From assembly GCA_000349905.1 (NCBI GenBank), contig KB722737.1, forward strand, positions 1,316,344 through 1,380,343: DNA of 64,000 nucleotides. Direction: 5' to 3'. Origin of the DNA: Volvariella volvacea V23. Lineage: Eukaryota > Basidiomycota > Agaricomycetes > Agaricales > Pluteaceae. Below the pieces are notes generated by a model that worked only from the letters and a program-made list of their open reading frames with translations, did no database searches and was not told where the DNA came from. Numbering within the stretch: the stretch's first letter is position 1; each line of letters begins with the position of its first letter. Positions 36,801 to 48,729 of the stretch are shown here, piece after piece. The translations under genes and the position numbers were made by a program.

Positions 36801-39800
36801 CGAAAGAACTTCGGAAGTTTCCACTGCTCTCCCCTTAGGTTTGGGTCGACTTCGGAGCCACGAGCCACGAACCTTGCGCTTTCTAAAGACCAGCCTAAGC
36901 CCACGCCCAATTGTCCTTGCACCAGTGGCAATCCGAGGCGGCCTGAGATAACCTACTCATATGGGTCTAATCGGAAAAGTCTCTGATAACATCGATTCCA
37001 CAACGTGACTGCAAGATAGGATGAGCGTGGTGATGACGTTTCTGATCTATAATGCTTGTAGCGGATGGGGATGCGGATGGCTGGTATTGGTGATGCCCAA
37101 AGCCCTGTTTGTGGCCCAGACAATGGTCAATGCACGCTTGAACAGGCAACAAGCGCTTCGTGAGCGGAATTCCAGTTCCTGCTCCTTCGACGCCAAAATG
37201 GAGCAGTTTGACTGCGTACCTTACGAATGCGTATGATTCGCAAATAGCACGGAACAAATTAGTCAGTTGTATATATACAGCTGAGTGGCACTTCCGATTG
37301 ATACATAGTACAAAAATCCCGAGCTCCCATGGATTATGACTAGTATAATATGTATGACTTCATGATTTGATGGAGAGGGCATTTAACCTTTTAATTCTAT
37401 TGCAATTGATTCCATGGATGACGCATCGATTGGCGTGTCATGGATAGTCGATGTCGGTGGTACTGGGTATGGTGCCTGCAATTATATCAGTGCTGATCAA
37501 ACGGATTGGAGTTTTGGAGCGACATAAGTGCAAGGGGGGGCAGGATATACGTACAGTATCTGCTAAATGCCAAGCAAGGTTATGGCGCAGATTTGGGCAT
37601 ATCGGATTCGCCGTGGTAAACGGGATACACGTACACCCATCCAAATGTTTGCTGGAATCATATCAGTATTCTCATATCACATTTGCCCTTTGCATGAAAA
37701 TGCACATTAACATTCTCGTGCTATCTCAGTCTCATGCGCATAAACCCTCTAAAATTCCATTTCCATTTCATTTTCCATTAAACAAAGGATATTCCAAGAA
37801 TCGACAGTTGCGCATACATATCCTATAATTAGCGCACCCTGATTCCCTGAACATCATATCATCATAAGGTATTCCGGATTGCCGTTCTAGTCCGCCGGTG
37901 ATGCAATCACTATCATCGTTCTCATCAAGGAAAAGGAAGGGCGCATGCGCGGATACCTGTCCAGGGCAAAGGGTACTCCAGAAGTTAAAACTTGTAAACC
38001 CAAGTCGGCATCGCCATGCATCGCGTGGTCGATGGTCGATATAAGAAGGCGTGGGTGAATGGTATCAGGGAAACGACCGGAGGTAACTTGCCAACCCCCT
38101 CAGGACTCGAGAAATCATGAGTTTTCGGCAATAACGCACAGATCACAATACGTTGTGCGAGTCCTCGAACGCTAGACAAATTCGTCATCAATATCACTTC
38201 AGGGAATTTGTCAGTGCGTCACGGTGCTACCGCGGCTTCAAAAAGTCGACGTTTCACGATCGAAGATGCGAAAGCTGTTTCCACGTTGCAATGGCAGTGG
38301 ATCTAGGGGCTTCCTAGGCAATCGCTCCTCCTCAATCTCGACACCTTTCCAGCAGTGAATTGGGACTCGAGGGCCCGGCTAGGGACGACCAATGACAAAA
38401 GAATGCTGTTTATTGTATCTTGCCGCCGCAGAAGAGTTATGGTGGGACAAAACACGTGCCAGCGGGGTTCGGGCGAGATGGGAGGGCGGAGGCGCGGGAA
38501 TGCATGTCCATAGTTGGAAACTGATGATCTGACACAGCAGTGGCCACAGAAACCCGTAACATCAATAATTTGCGATGCAGCGTGCGTGTACCCGGACATA
38601 ATTGGTCATGGCGATATCGGGCGCGCCACTGTATAAGGTAATTGGTGGGGTGATTGGTGGAGATTTCGTGAATTTTTTCTTCTGTTGAAGATGTCAAAGT
38701 AGCAACGTAAAAAGAGGCCACGCCACACCATGAGCATTTTTAATGTTGGTGCAGCTGATTATGCAAGGTAAAAGGGCCCTGTCGACTCATAGAACAAGGT
38801 GGTGGCGTATCGCACTGCATCGTATCGTGGCGAATCGAATCGAATCGAATCTTGGACTTGGCCGTGTTGAAATGAGATTCCGACCCTCGTCCTCCCGGGA
38901 GGCCCATTGCCTTCGGACTTGACTTGTTGGGACTTGTTTCGAAGCTTCGTTCAAGTTCCCCTAATGTTGACTAATAACTGCGCTGTAAGAGGAAGAGAGA
39001 AACAGCTAATGCGGTGGTGGCGGTAATCAGATTTATGAACGGCGAACCCCACCGGCCGATAGAGTGACTGTATGCATGGACCAGTGCAGTATCGATGGAG
39101 TTGTGGCATTGTATTGCGAGAGAACCTTTTCTCTTCACGGCAACTCTGGCAGGTTTTGATGGTAGGTGTACGAGATTCGAAAGATTCTAGAACGGCTTTG
39201 ATAAAAGGACTTCCCCCGTTGCTCCATAATGGGGTATTGTCACAGACAATCAGTCCTACAATCATTTGGGGTGCGATGTGGACTGCGCATAAAGTTTGGC
39301 TTTTATCGCACAAGAAACATTCACTGACTGACATGTCAGATTGTGGTGCGATTGAGGGGTGAGAAATGAAGGGCAGGTATTGCGCGCGCTAGGTTCTAGC
39401 AGATTACACCTCGAATGTGTGGGACGCTTCCAGAAAAAAATTATTGGGGGATACCCTGAGTAGATGTACGTTTGCGAATTCAGTTGGGTCTGACTGAGCA
39501 ATACTGACTCCGAGGATTTCATAATTGCTGAGAAAAATGTAAAATTAAATGTGCGCCAACAGAAGTTTAGCCCGGTTCCGTGCTCTTCGTTGGAGAATGG
39601 TTTGTCCGCAGGGGTGGGGATTGGGCACCACAACGACCACACAGGTGTTGCTTGGCTTGTTGCGATGGGCGTTGGAAACGATGGTAGTGCCATGGCATAG
39701 GTGGACGCACTCCCCTCGTCGTCACCGCCGACGAAGCGGCAAAGTCCGAGGAGACGGACCCTGTATGTAAGCGTGACGTGTAACGGTAACATCAAAAATC

Positions 39801-40362
39801 AAAATATGATCCAATTTGGCGCTGTTTGGTTGTTCCGTAAAATGAAGGCCGGGGCGGACCTGTTTCGGTTGGGTTGTTTGGCAGAGTAAATTTGGAGGGG
39901 GTCAGAAATGCATCGAGATCCGCATCTTGGTAGGGAGAAGATTTGGGGCAAAATATACTTTAGAGCTTGGTGGAGCGACGAAAGGCAGAAATAACGCGGC
40001 CGTGTGGCTAGGCGTGGATGAGTCAAGGCTGTGTGAGGCGCAAAGGGAGCAGGGGGAGGGAATACTGCAAAAATCGAGGGGAAAATGGGAGCAGGGCCTC
40101 GTGTTCAGCGTGTGGATAAACAGCCTACCTACGCCCGATCGATATTATAGACTGCTTGGGAAACTGGAACACACATGCCTGATCCCAGTTCCCCTTCTCG
40201 GCCCATTTCCCCGCAATCCCAATCAGCCTTCGCAGTTATTAACCCGCCCCCTCTGCCATTTCCTTGATCCTCCTTTTACCATCCTCAATTTAAACAAAAT
40301 ACCACCTCTCCTCCCCAGCCCTATATTATCCCCCCTCTCCCAAGCCCTGTAGCCCAGCCATC
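30847..40362. other. Gene-poor stretch, no recognisable gene
   Basis: About 9.5 kb in which I find no frame with family resemblance, consistent codon use or splice pattern. Composition is more AT-rich than in the left third. A (GAATC)4 microsatellite occurs at 38831-38851. I looked for reverse transcriptase, integrase, RNase H and transposase motifs and for long terminal repeats and saw none. Decayed mobile or gene sequence beyond recognition is likely. Confidence 0.4.
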
Positions 40363-42221
40363 ATGGCAGCACTAGGAGAACTTCACCACCCACAGCCTCT
40401 CACATACAGCGCAACCCCCTCTAGCTCCAGGCCCTCCTCCCGCTCAGAACGCCTGCTAAGAAGCACGCTCCTCCGCGATGAGCTGGAGCGCAATCCCCTG
40501 CCGCCGACTCCCTTGACGCCTCCACCGCCCACCACAGTACCACGTGATCACCACAGCACTGGAAGGACTCATCGCAGGCGACACTCGCATGTCCCCTCCA
40601 CCGGCAACTCTGCCTCCAACTCCCAGTCCGCTGTCCTTCTCAAGCACTACCAATATACACATCCTCACTCCCCCACCTACACACCGCCCCAGACCGCTTC
40701 CCCGTATCCGGAGGAGAGCTCGAGCACAACACAATATGCGCTAGGCAGCTTCCTCTTCCGTTCAGCTATCACCAACCCCTCTGTAGTAGCGTCGCCAGGC
40801 CCGTCGAAAAAGCGTTCGGCGGCCGCGGCAGGCCATTACGATGGTGACCACGAGGACTATTACACATACAACCGCCATCGAAGCATTTCCCCCGCGCCAA
40901 CGTCTGCGCCAACCCAGCTGGGCAGACGTCACTCCCTGCGCGAGCGGACGAGTGGTAACCTGAAACGTAACAGCTGTCAGGAAGAGTGCATGGGCATCAC
41001 GCCCCACGAGCTGGTTTTAAAGGCGCGCTTGGAACGTGTTCTACACGCGGGTGCTGGCTTTGAGCAGAGAGAATGGAGGCAGCGGGAACAGGAGAGGAGT
41101 CTTGAGCGCGAGGAACAGCCTTTCACCAGATCTCGAAGACAAAGTAACGAGGTACGAGACGAAGAGGATGGCTGGCCGTGGAAAGACCGAGAGGTGAGCA
41201 ACCTTTTCATTACTTGTCGTGCCACCATATTTTTTGTCAATTCCTTGCCCCACAACGCTATTAAGGCGTTTTGATGTTTCCGATTCGTCCCCCTGAATTA
41301 TACATGCTTTGACCGCACATTCAACCGGTTGTTGATCAATGCACTTTTTTGTTCTTTGATGCTTTTGTCTTTTATGGTACCGCCCCATTTATTCCTCTAA
41401 TTTATATATTCCGTCCCGCTGTGCTTATACCGAACTAACTTTCTATCACTCCTCAACAGAGCAACAGCCCTACGATGCCTACTCCTCCTGGTTCGAACAA
41501 ACGCTCCAGCGTCCACTCTATCGCATCCTCCCACTCTCAGCAGTATCCTCAAACACAAGCACAGCCTTCACACGTTCGCAATAGGAGTAAGACTGATCCT
41601 GTGATCTACCCTTCCCATATCAAATCGGTAACACAAGGCCAATCATCCACAGGTCCTCTTCCACCCTCTCCTCCGTTGTCCGCTACCAAGCAACAACAGC
41701 AACACGAGGCACAGGGCAACGCCCTTCTTACTCCTCCCCCAACACCTCCGTCACCAACTCATGGAGGATTACCGCGTTCCTCGCTGGAACACCAGCAGCA
41801 ACGCCGTCATCATGGCCATTCGTCATCGATAGAATCACACTCCCCGCCTTCTTACGATCGTGATCGCCGTGAAGAAGTGACTCGCGACGGACGACGACCT
41901 TCTTTGGCAAGACAAAAGTCTTATTCGCCATCTGCTTCGGATTATTCACATGACTCTTCTTACGGACCCAGTATGGGCAGCAATCGTCCCACGTTCAACG
42001 CACGCAAGGCGTCTGAAGCGTGCAAGGCGATGGAGGGCTACGTGTCCTTCGCCAGCATCGAGGGTCTTGGTGAACCCCCGGAAGATCCTAATAGTCCGAC
42101 TGATGACGAACGAGAGGGGAGAAGAGCCGAGAGAGGAAGGGGTATGTGGAGTCTTAGAGGGGTATCGCTCGATTGGAGAAAACTCCTAGGAGGGTCTACG
42201 GGAACAGGGAAAGAGGAATGA
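40363..42221 (+). CDS. Conserved-looking disordered protein of unknown function, 530 aa
   Basis: Two exons (40363-41193, 41460-42221) with a 266 bp intron (GAG|GTGAGC to CAACAG|AGC) total 531 codons. ATG 40363 (MAALGELHHP) sits after a C-rich leader and an ATTATC-type AT island. The protein is rich in Ser, Pro, Gln, Arg and His with no predicted helix-rich globular domain. Features are an Arg/Ser-rich N-terminal half, LRDELERNPLPPTPLTPPPP, and a charged segment FEQREWRQREQERSLEREE. Two C-terminal stretches look ordered: ARKASEACKAMEGYVSFASI and GLGEPPEDPNSPTDDERE, followed by MWSLRGVSLDWRKLL. The latter could be a short conserved motif binding a partner. I do not recognise the family. It is the only intact gene in the core between the repeat arms besides the WD40 gene. 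Confidence 0.65.
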
Positions 42222-45200
42222 GAAACTCGTAAGAGCCTTGTGTCCTCCCCCCTTCCTCCCTTCTCTTCTGGTTACTCCGCCCCAACACACTTCATCACCC
42301 CACGCCGTCTCTGGGTCTTCTTGCCCTCGTTTCATTCAGTTCATTAATGATTTCCATCATCTATGCACCGGGTTCTGCGCTTCCTTTTAATATGTATCAT
42401 TTATATGGGATTTTGCTGGTCTTCTTCTCCACTTCTTCTCTCGCCTTCATGCCTAATATTATGCACCTCCCTCCTTCTCTTCTTCTTTCCCTTCACACCG
42501 CCCATTCCCCTTCCCATTGCCGCCCCCTTGTCCCTTATTTCCTTGTTCTTTATTGCTCTTATTCTTCTTATTTCTTAGACCGTCTCTTTATATCGGTGTT
42601 TTTGTCTTTTTGGTCACGACGATTAGAAGGCGTCGGTAAACCAATACATGTACCTGACGCACTACCCGTCGTGTTTAACGTGTTTTCATAATCCACTACC
42701 CTTGTTACAACAGCCAATTGAACGACACACGACGCTCGTTTTTGTTTACATACTTACTATCCATGAATCATGAATCTGACTCTAGATATGTAGCTCGTCT
42801 AATTCAACTCTCTTGATGAAATGAAATGTAAATGATAAACGTTTAAACTCTTATGAATGCCTGTTGTATGTGCCTTCCGCGTTGCTGTACAGTACACGAG
42901 TCGACGCGGCCGGGTTGGACTCAGCCGGGTCTCGACCTCAGGCTGTGGCTTTGGTGTTCGAGTCACTTCGACTCCCTACCTCCCTTGGGCACTCAGCACA
43001 TCAACACCTGCCATGGCTCATGGTGATGGGTTCATCCACCGCCAATGGCAGGAGTCAAGTCCCCTGCTGCGTTGACGTAAGTGCGCTGGCACAATCGATA
43101 CGACGATCACGGCGCCCGAAGCACCCCGGTTTCAACGTTAACGCTTGTCAACTGCTGCTTATCACCACTGCCACCCACCTAGTACCGCCCTACCACTTTT
43201 TTGCCTCCAACGCAAAACTCTGTGAAGCTTTCGTGGTGATCGATGCTTGGTTGTGTGAACGCCAGATTCAGACCGTGACGGGGACCCAGGCCCACGATCG
43301 TAAGGCAGTCTAGGTATGTTGACTTACATACATTGGCCAAGTAGTCACGGTATAGGTCATCAACCTCACCGTGTCAGCAAGCAAGTTATGGTCTTGTACA
43401 TATCCAACTATTCCTCCATTCCGCAAGAATCAAAAGGAGTACCAATCCAGCCGGGTGTCGGGGACGGTCAACACAAAAACGCCTTCTTTCACCTATCGCG
43501 GAAGCCCATCTGCTCACGCCCCCGCGCGTGGAAGCGTGCGTGACCTTCAAGACATCCTAGACTGAAGACGGCGACGATCATCCGGCACAAAAAAGGTGTT
43601 GGTGCCGCTAGCGCGAACGACGGGGTGCGTGACTTCGGTCACCAAAAGTCGTACCCCCGGTCATTGCCCACTTGGGGTTTCCGGGATTTTGGCTCGACTC
43701 GACTGGACTCGAATATCATTTGGGGTGCGTGCATATAGTCCCCTTCCTTTCGCTTACCCCCTTGGACTTTGGTGGTTGCGTGTGGGGGAAGGAAGGAGGG
43801 ACGCTTCTGCTGATCATACTGGTGCTATCTACGCCACACCATGCACTAGCTGCTATCGTAGTACTGGCATTCAAGCGGCGGCGGCCTGCCAGCCAGTAAA
43901 AGTGCCAGTATCGTGGCCGAGCTCGTTCTCGTCATTCGGTCACGTTCCCACCAAAAACTTTTTCTTCTCTTCTGCCAGTGTTCTGTGTGATTTCCGGATC
44001 TTGGCTTGTGAGACCAGTTACCCAGCTACCAGCGCCGGTACCAGTAACACGGCTGGCTTTGGGCCTTGGAGTGGACTTCTGACGGGGACGTCAAAGGCGT
44101 TGTTTGGTATTAAACGGTGGCCCCATGGCCCCAGTTCGAGTTGGTCACGCGTCTGGTTGGTGCCAGTGGATTTTGGGTCCATTGGCGTGGGTCGCAGACT
44201 GGCATCAACGCCACCGCTTCAGGTTGGCACTTGAAGAAGAAAACTAGAAGCCTTAAAACTCGTAAACCTGACTGCAGGTGTCGGGGTTCGGGCATAGGTT
44301 ATGATGTCGTACTGTATAATAGTGTATTACAGTCCTGAGCAGACGTGTACATGACCGTGGTCAGCTGGTTCGTTAGGTGAGATTATAAGGCACCAAGAAT
44401 TACTCGTGGATCAATGGTGATCGATGTTCTCAGACTCTTGGAAAAAGTGTATACGATCTGTGTAATACGTTCCTTCGCTCGGGTTTATGATGAGTTCTAG
44501 ATACTTGGTCCCAGCATCAAGTGTATGTTTCCAAGCCGCAATTACTGCTAGTTCGATTATGTATGTCAGTTCTCATACTCATTTAGATCTAGGCATTGAT
44601 GGGCCTGAGTGTGATTACATCCTTTAATATTAATGCGCTGTCAGACTTGTCAAGACGGGTGTCATTTCTGATTTATGATGCATATGTACGTGCGTACACT
44701 TTAATGGGTACCACCACCGTACTGTATCAGTAGCAGTGACGCGGGCACAAATAGACTATGGCTTTAATTAGGACTGAGCATGTTTTGAATAACTTCCCTT
44801 TCCCAAAGGGCTCAGTAATGTCCCGATAGACTCGAACTGAAGCTTAACCGAATTTATGTTCTGGAATGACGCTAAAAAATTCCGTAGGACGTCATTGATT
44901 TGTGCGATAAAATGCATATGCGCCAGTGATAAAGAACTTTGACCTTGGAGAGGTTGAGCTACTTGTGCCACAAGCAAAACGACACTTATTGACATAATAC
45001 GCTTCACTCGCAAAGGTGCCAGTGTTCCATCACTATCAAGCCCCTTGGGGCTCTGACGAAACACTCATCCACTCGCCAGCAGCAGAAACAACGGAAACGC
45101 TATACATCATCCACACCCTGAACTCATACGTGCGTCAACGCGCGCACTGTCTCGGAGTTGCCTTTTTCTTTGTTATCTGCCCAAGTGCTCTGCGCTTCCG

Positions 45201-45845
45201 TTGTTCTCGAGCTTCCAACACGGACCTTCTCTTGTTGTCACAGGTTTCAGAATGAAATGACGGACGGGACTCCTAAAGACGTCATATGCGCTGCAGGGTT
45301 AATATATCATTCCTAGCATCCCTTAAATGGATATCAGAGTACATTCCTCCCGCCGCCAGCCCGCCGTATCGTCCCTCCGAGCCACGGTCCCTTTGGCCCG
45401 CCCTCCCTCGGCCCCCTGTTCGGACCTCGCACTGACACCAGCGCTGTGGGCGGTGTGCACGCATACCTATATGCGGAAACCTCAATGATGACTTGGGTAG
45501 AGATCTTATTGCGCAGATTTTGTCGTTAATTAGGGTGCTGCGCTTAATTGGAATGAACACTACTAACAACAGGAGACGTGGCTCGCTGCTATTGCATGTA
45601 ACCCCGGAGGCTAGGTTTACACGTGGATACCCCACACTATCGTGCCTGACACACTCCCTGCGGTGATCATGAAGGCAACTTGAAGAGAAGGTGTGATTAG
45701 TTGACTGCCACTGTCGGTGGCCTGTAGGGAATGTCACCGGCTAGCTGGTGCCAGTGTCAGGGTATTCTGATGGAAACACAGGCTGTTGAGGAGCCCGTCA
45801 GTTCTCTGCTGAGCCTTAAGCTTGACATCAGTAGGAGTCAATCAA

Positions 45846-45960
45846 CATTCGATGAGGGATTTAATGGAAGACTACTGATGGAATGTTTGCCGTCGATGAG
45901 AGGGTTTCGCGTTAGAAGAGAGGTGGAATGGATGCCCTTCGATGAGGGATTTTCTTGTTC
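45846..45960. repeat. Imperfect tandem repeat, about 45-bp unit, roughly 2.5 copies
   Basis: TCGATGAGGGATTT-like cores recur at 45849, 45893 and 45939 (spacing 44 and 46). Flanking TGGAATG...TGCC segments also repeat. Copies differ by several substitutions and small indels. Confidence 0.6.
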
Positions 45961-47798
45961 TTACCATTCTTGGTGATACCACGCCTGTCGTATCATCCTA
46001 AGAGGGTTTAGTACTTCCCACTGTCATGAGAGTTTCTACCTTGTGTGCTAGCATTCCAAGACACTGATATCAGTGCGAATACATTCACACCATCCTGGGA
46101 CTTGCACAAGCATGCAGTGCCATTGAGTTCTGCGGCAGAGCTCTCCACAATCGAATAGTTGGATTCAATTGTACCCCGCATCTTCCAAGAGTAGGAACTT
46201 TGCGTCAAAGAATCCCCATTCGACTTCAGGGCGTGCCCTGGCAATTATAACAATTCTACCCCTCCAACCCCGCCGAACATGCGCCCAGCCTCCTTTCGTA
46301 AATTCACATGACACGTCGACGGCATGCTCAGCAGAGCTATATGGGTAAACCCCACTATCGCAGCAAGGAGATTGGTCTAGAATGGGATAAAAACCACGTA
46401 CGCTACGTTACGAGGGCTTGAAACTCCGTCTCGGAATCTTCCACTTTACAATTGTATGCCTTCGCGAGCTTGGCCGCAATTGTTATCTTTCGCCTCCTAA
46501 CTTCCAGCGAACGAATGGTCCCTGCCCAATATGCTCTCTGCACCTCATTGCCCTGTACTCGGTGCCTCAAGGCTTCATTCATCGTTCGGCGTGATAACCT
46601 CACTTTAAGCGCCGTATTATCGGAGGTTCATCTATTCTAGTATTCGCGATAAAACTGGTTACTATGAGCTGTGCGTCATCACAAGCGCCAAATCGCCGCG
46701 TTATCACATCTTTGGAAGCGTATCGACGATTCTGGGCTCTCCAGATCCGCGAAGAAATTCTCGATATACTTAATGGTCTTACGCCTCCGGCACTGATGTG
46801 GCCCTGATGAATGGGGGAATTTTGCACCCCCTGTTCGACTGCGTGCATAAGAAGTGGACGGCTTTATTGCCTCGATGGTTGCCTCACTGCAAGTTGGTCG
46901 ATTGTACTGCTTGACGAGATCACGGCCCCGTCATCGATCCGATGTTATCCTCCACAAAGAACTTTGCATGCTTCCTCCCGGCCCGAGGGGGATGTGAAGG
47001 GGTGGGACATCGCGAAGCTGATAAACCAGCACATTCTCCGCCATGCAGGCAAATGCCAGTACCATCTTGGTCAACTTCATACAAGACGAAAATCACAACG
47101 CTGCGGTGCGCTTCCATTGCATCATCATTGATGGCCCTGCGTTGACTCATTGAAAATCAAAGGCGGGCATAACACGCACACGTGTCCGCAGCGAGGCGCA
47201 TTTGTGCGCTCCTACTGCACGCCTCGTTCTAGGCGCAACCACAGTTTCATCAGTCTGCCGGTCGGGATAGGGGAATGGTGATGAGGTGGGTTGTTTGATT
47301 GTTTTAAATCCGGTAATCTTGATTTTACTCGGAATTACTACCGGGTTTTTAACGGGCTACAACCGTATCGTCGAACAGGCTCAACATCAAGAATCGCCGC
47401 TTTTGGGCCATTGAGGCTTGAGCTTGATGAGCAAACACGTCCTAGTAAGCGCGCCCAGAAGGTGCCGATGCACATGCCCTCGACATGTGTCGCTTTCCAT
47501 CATTCTTGCACTTCGCGCAAGTGGTCATGGCAGTCTGCTGGATAGAATGCTTGGAAGAGCGGCGAAAGCTTAACTGATTGTTGGTATCACGATTTGCACT
47601 TGTCGTACCGTGATAAGTATAGATACATGCTAGCGCTATACCACATATGACTTACCCTTCATGATCTTACATCAACCAGGCAACTTCAGGGGGCCCGCTC
47701 TACCAACTGATATACCACGCAGACCATACAACATGTCACCAGAATAGACTATATTGGTGATTATGAAACAGCGCGTCCTCTAACAATAACTTTCCGTC

Positions 47799-47836
47799 CA
47801 ATTATACACTTCGGGTTCAATTATACACTTCGGGTT
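47799..47836. repeat. Perfect 19-bp tandem duplication
   Basis: The unit CAATTATACACTTCGGGTT occurs twice in direct, exact succession. No coding context. Probably a recent slippage or repair product. Confidence 0.9.
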
Positions 47837-48729
47837 ACACTTACTTACGACCAAGGGCATAGGGGATCCATTTTGGTCTTGGCTTCTTCAACCTTGGTTA
47901 GCGGACGAACGGGTGATGTGACTGCGTTGTGAATGAAATCACGCACCACCTATTCCAGCATCTGGCCATCCGCTTGTTCGAATTGTAGCATCGGATATTG
48001 CCCAAAGCTGTGCGGAAGTGATGATCATCCTCCGACGATGCGGGGAGCCACTCTTCAAATGAACTCCATCCCGAATCAAGTAATTTCGCTCCCTAGGGCT
48101 CCCGACTCGTTCAAAAAGGTGGATTGCTCAAACTCAATCGCGGTCGATTTGCATTCCGGGATCCTCGCCTCTCATTTCTCCTCCGACCAAGCTCCATCAG
48201 GCGCCATTTCGGGACTCCGAGACGAAGACGACAACTCGCAACTGGTCGTGTGCATCCACACGTCCTCGTCAATCATATATGATAAGGATTTTGATTTTTG
48301 ATCCACCCGGTGTTACGACTGAAATACGGATACCATGGATAGAAGCTTCCGGGCCTTCGATTCGGATTACCAGCGGCGCAGATTGTCGGCGTCGGGTGCC
48401 TATGCAGTGTGATTCGAGGGGTTTTCGCCATTAGTGCCGTTTTAACGTAGGATTGAGTTAAACTTCAATCAGTATTCCGCGCTCTTTTAAGCAGTTGAAG
48501 TCCTTTAATTGGAGTTAGCCATTCTTAAATCGTGAGGCGTGTGGCGTTGTGGGGATTTGGAGAACACCTGGCGTCTTGCTCATAGTTGGGTAAAGAAGTG
48601 GTCAATTATATCATTTCATACTCAACATTTGTGTGGGCCATTGCCGTGAGCAGCTAAGTGGAGCAAAACTTACGATCAGTCGCGCGCAGGGCAATTAAGT
48701 CAGAGCCAATAGCGTAATATATCAATTAA

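Larger units (their letters stand above)
42222..48729. other. Gene-poor stretch with minor tandem repeats
   Basis: About 6.5 kb without a gene I can support. The first 300 bp are probably the 3' UTR of the upstream gene. Open frames at 42860-44340 are GC-rich and low in family signal. Small tandem repeats are listed separately. A tRNA-like A-box on the minus strand near 47700 lacks the rest of a tRNA. Confidence 0.4.

Noticed and set aside
38951..39334. Minus-strand Cys-containing frame resembling a zinc-finger
   Set aside because: Cys spacing does not fit MYND, RING or retroviral knuckle patterns, and it starts at a non-ATG or weak context without neighbouring exons.
47685..47760. tRNA-like sequence on the minus strand (TATCAGTTGGTAGAGC resembles an A box)
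   Set aside because: No matching T-arm/B box (GGTTCRANNCC), no pairing acceptor stem and a disrupted D-stem. At best a tRNA relic or chance.
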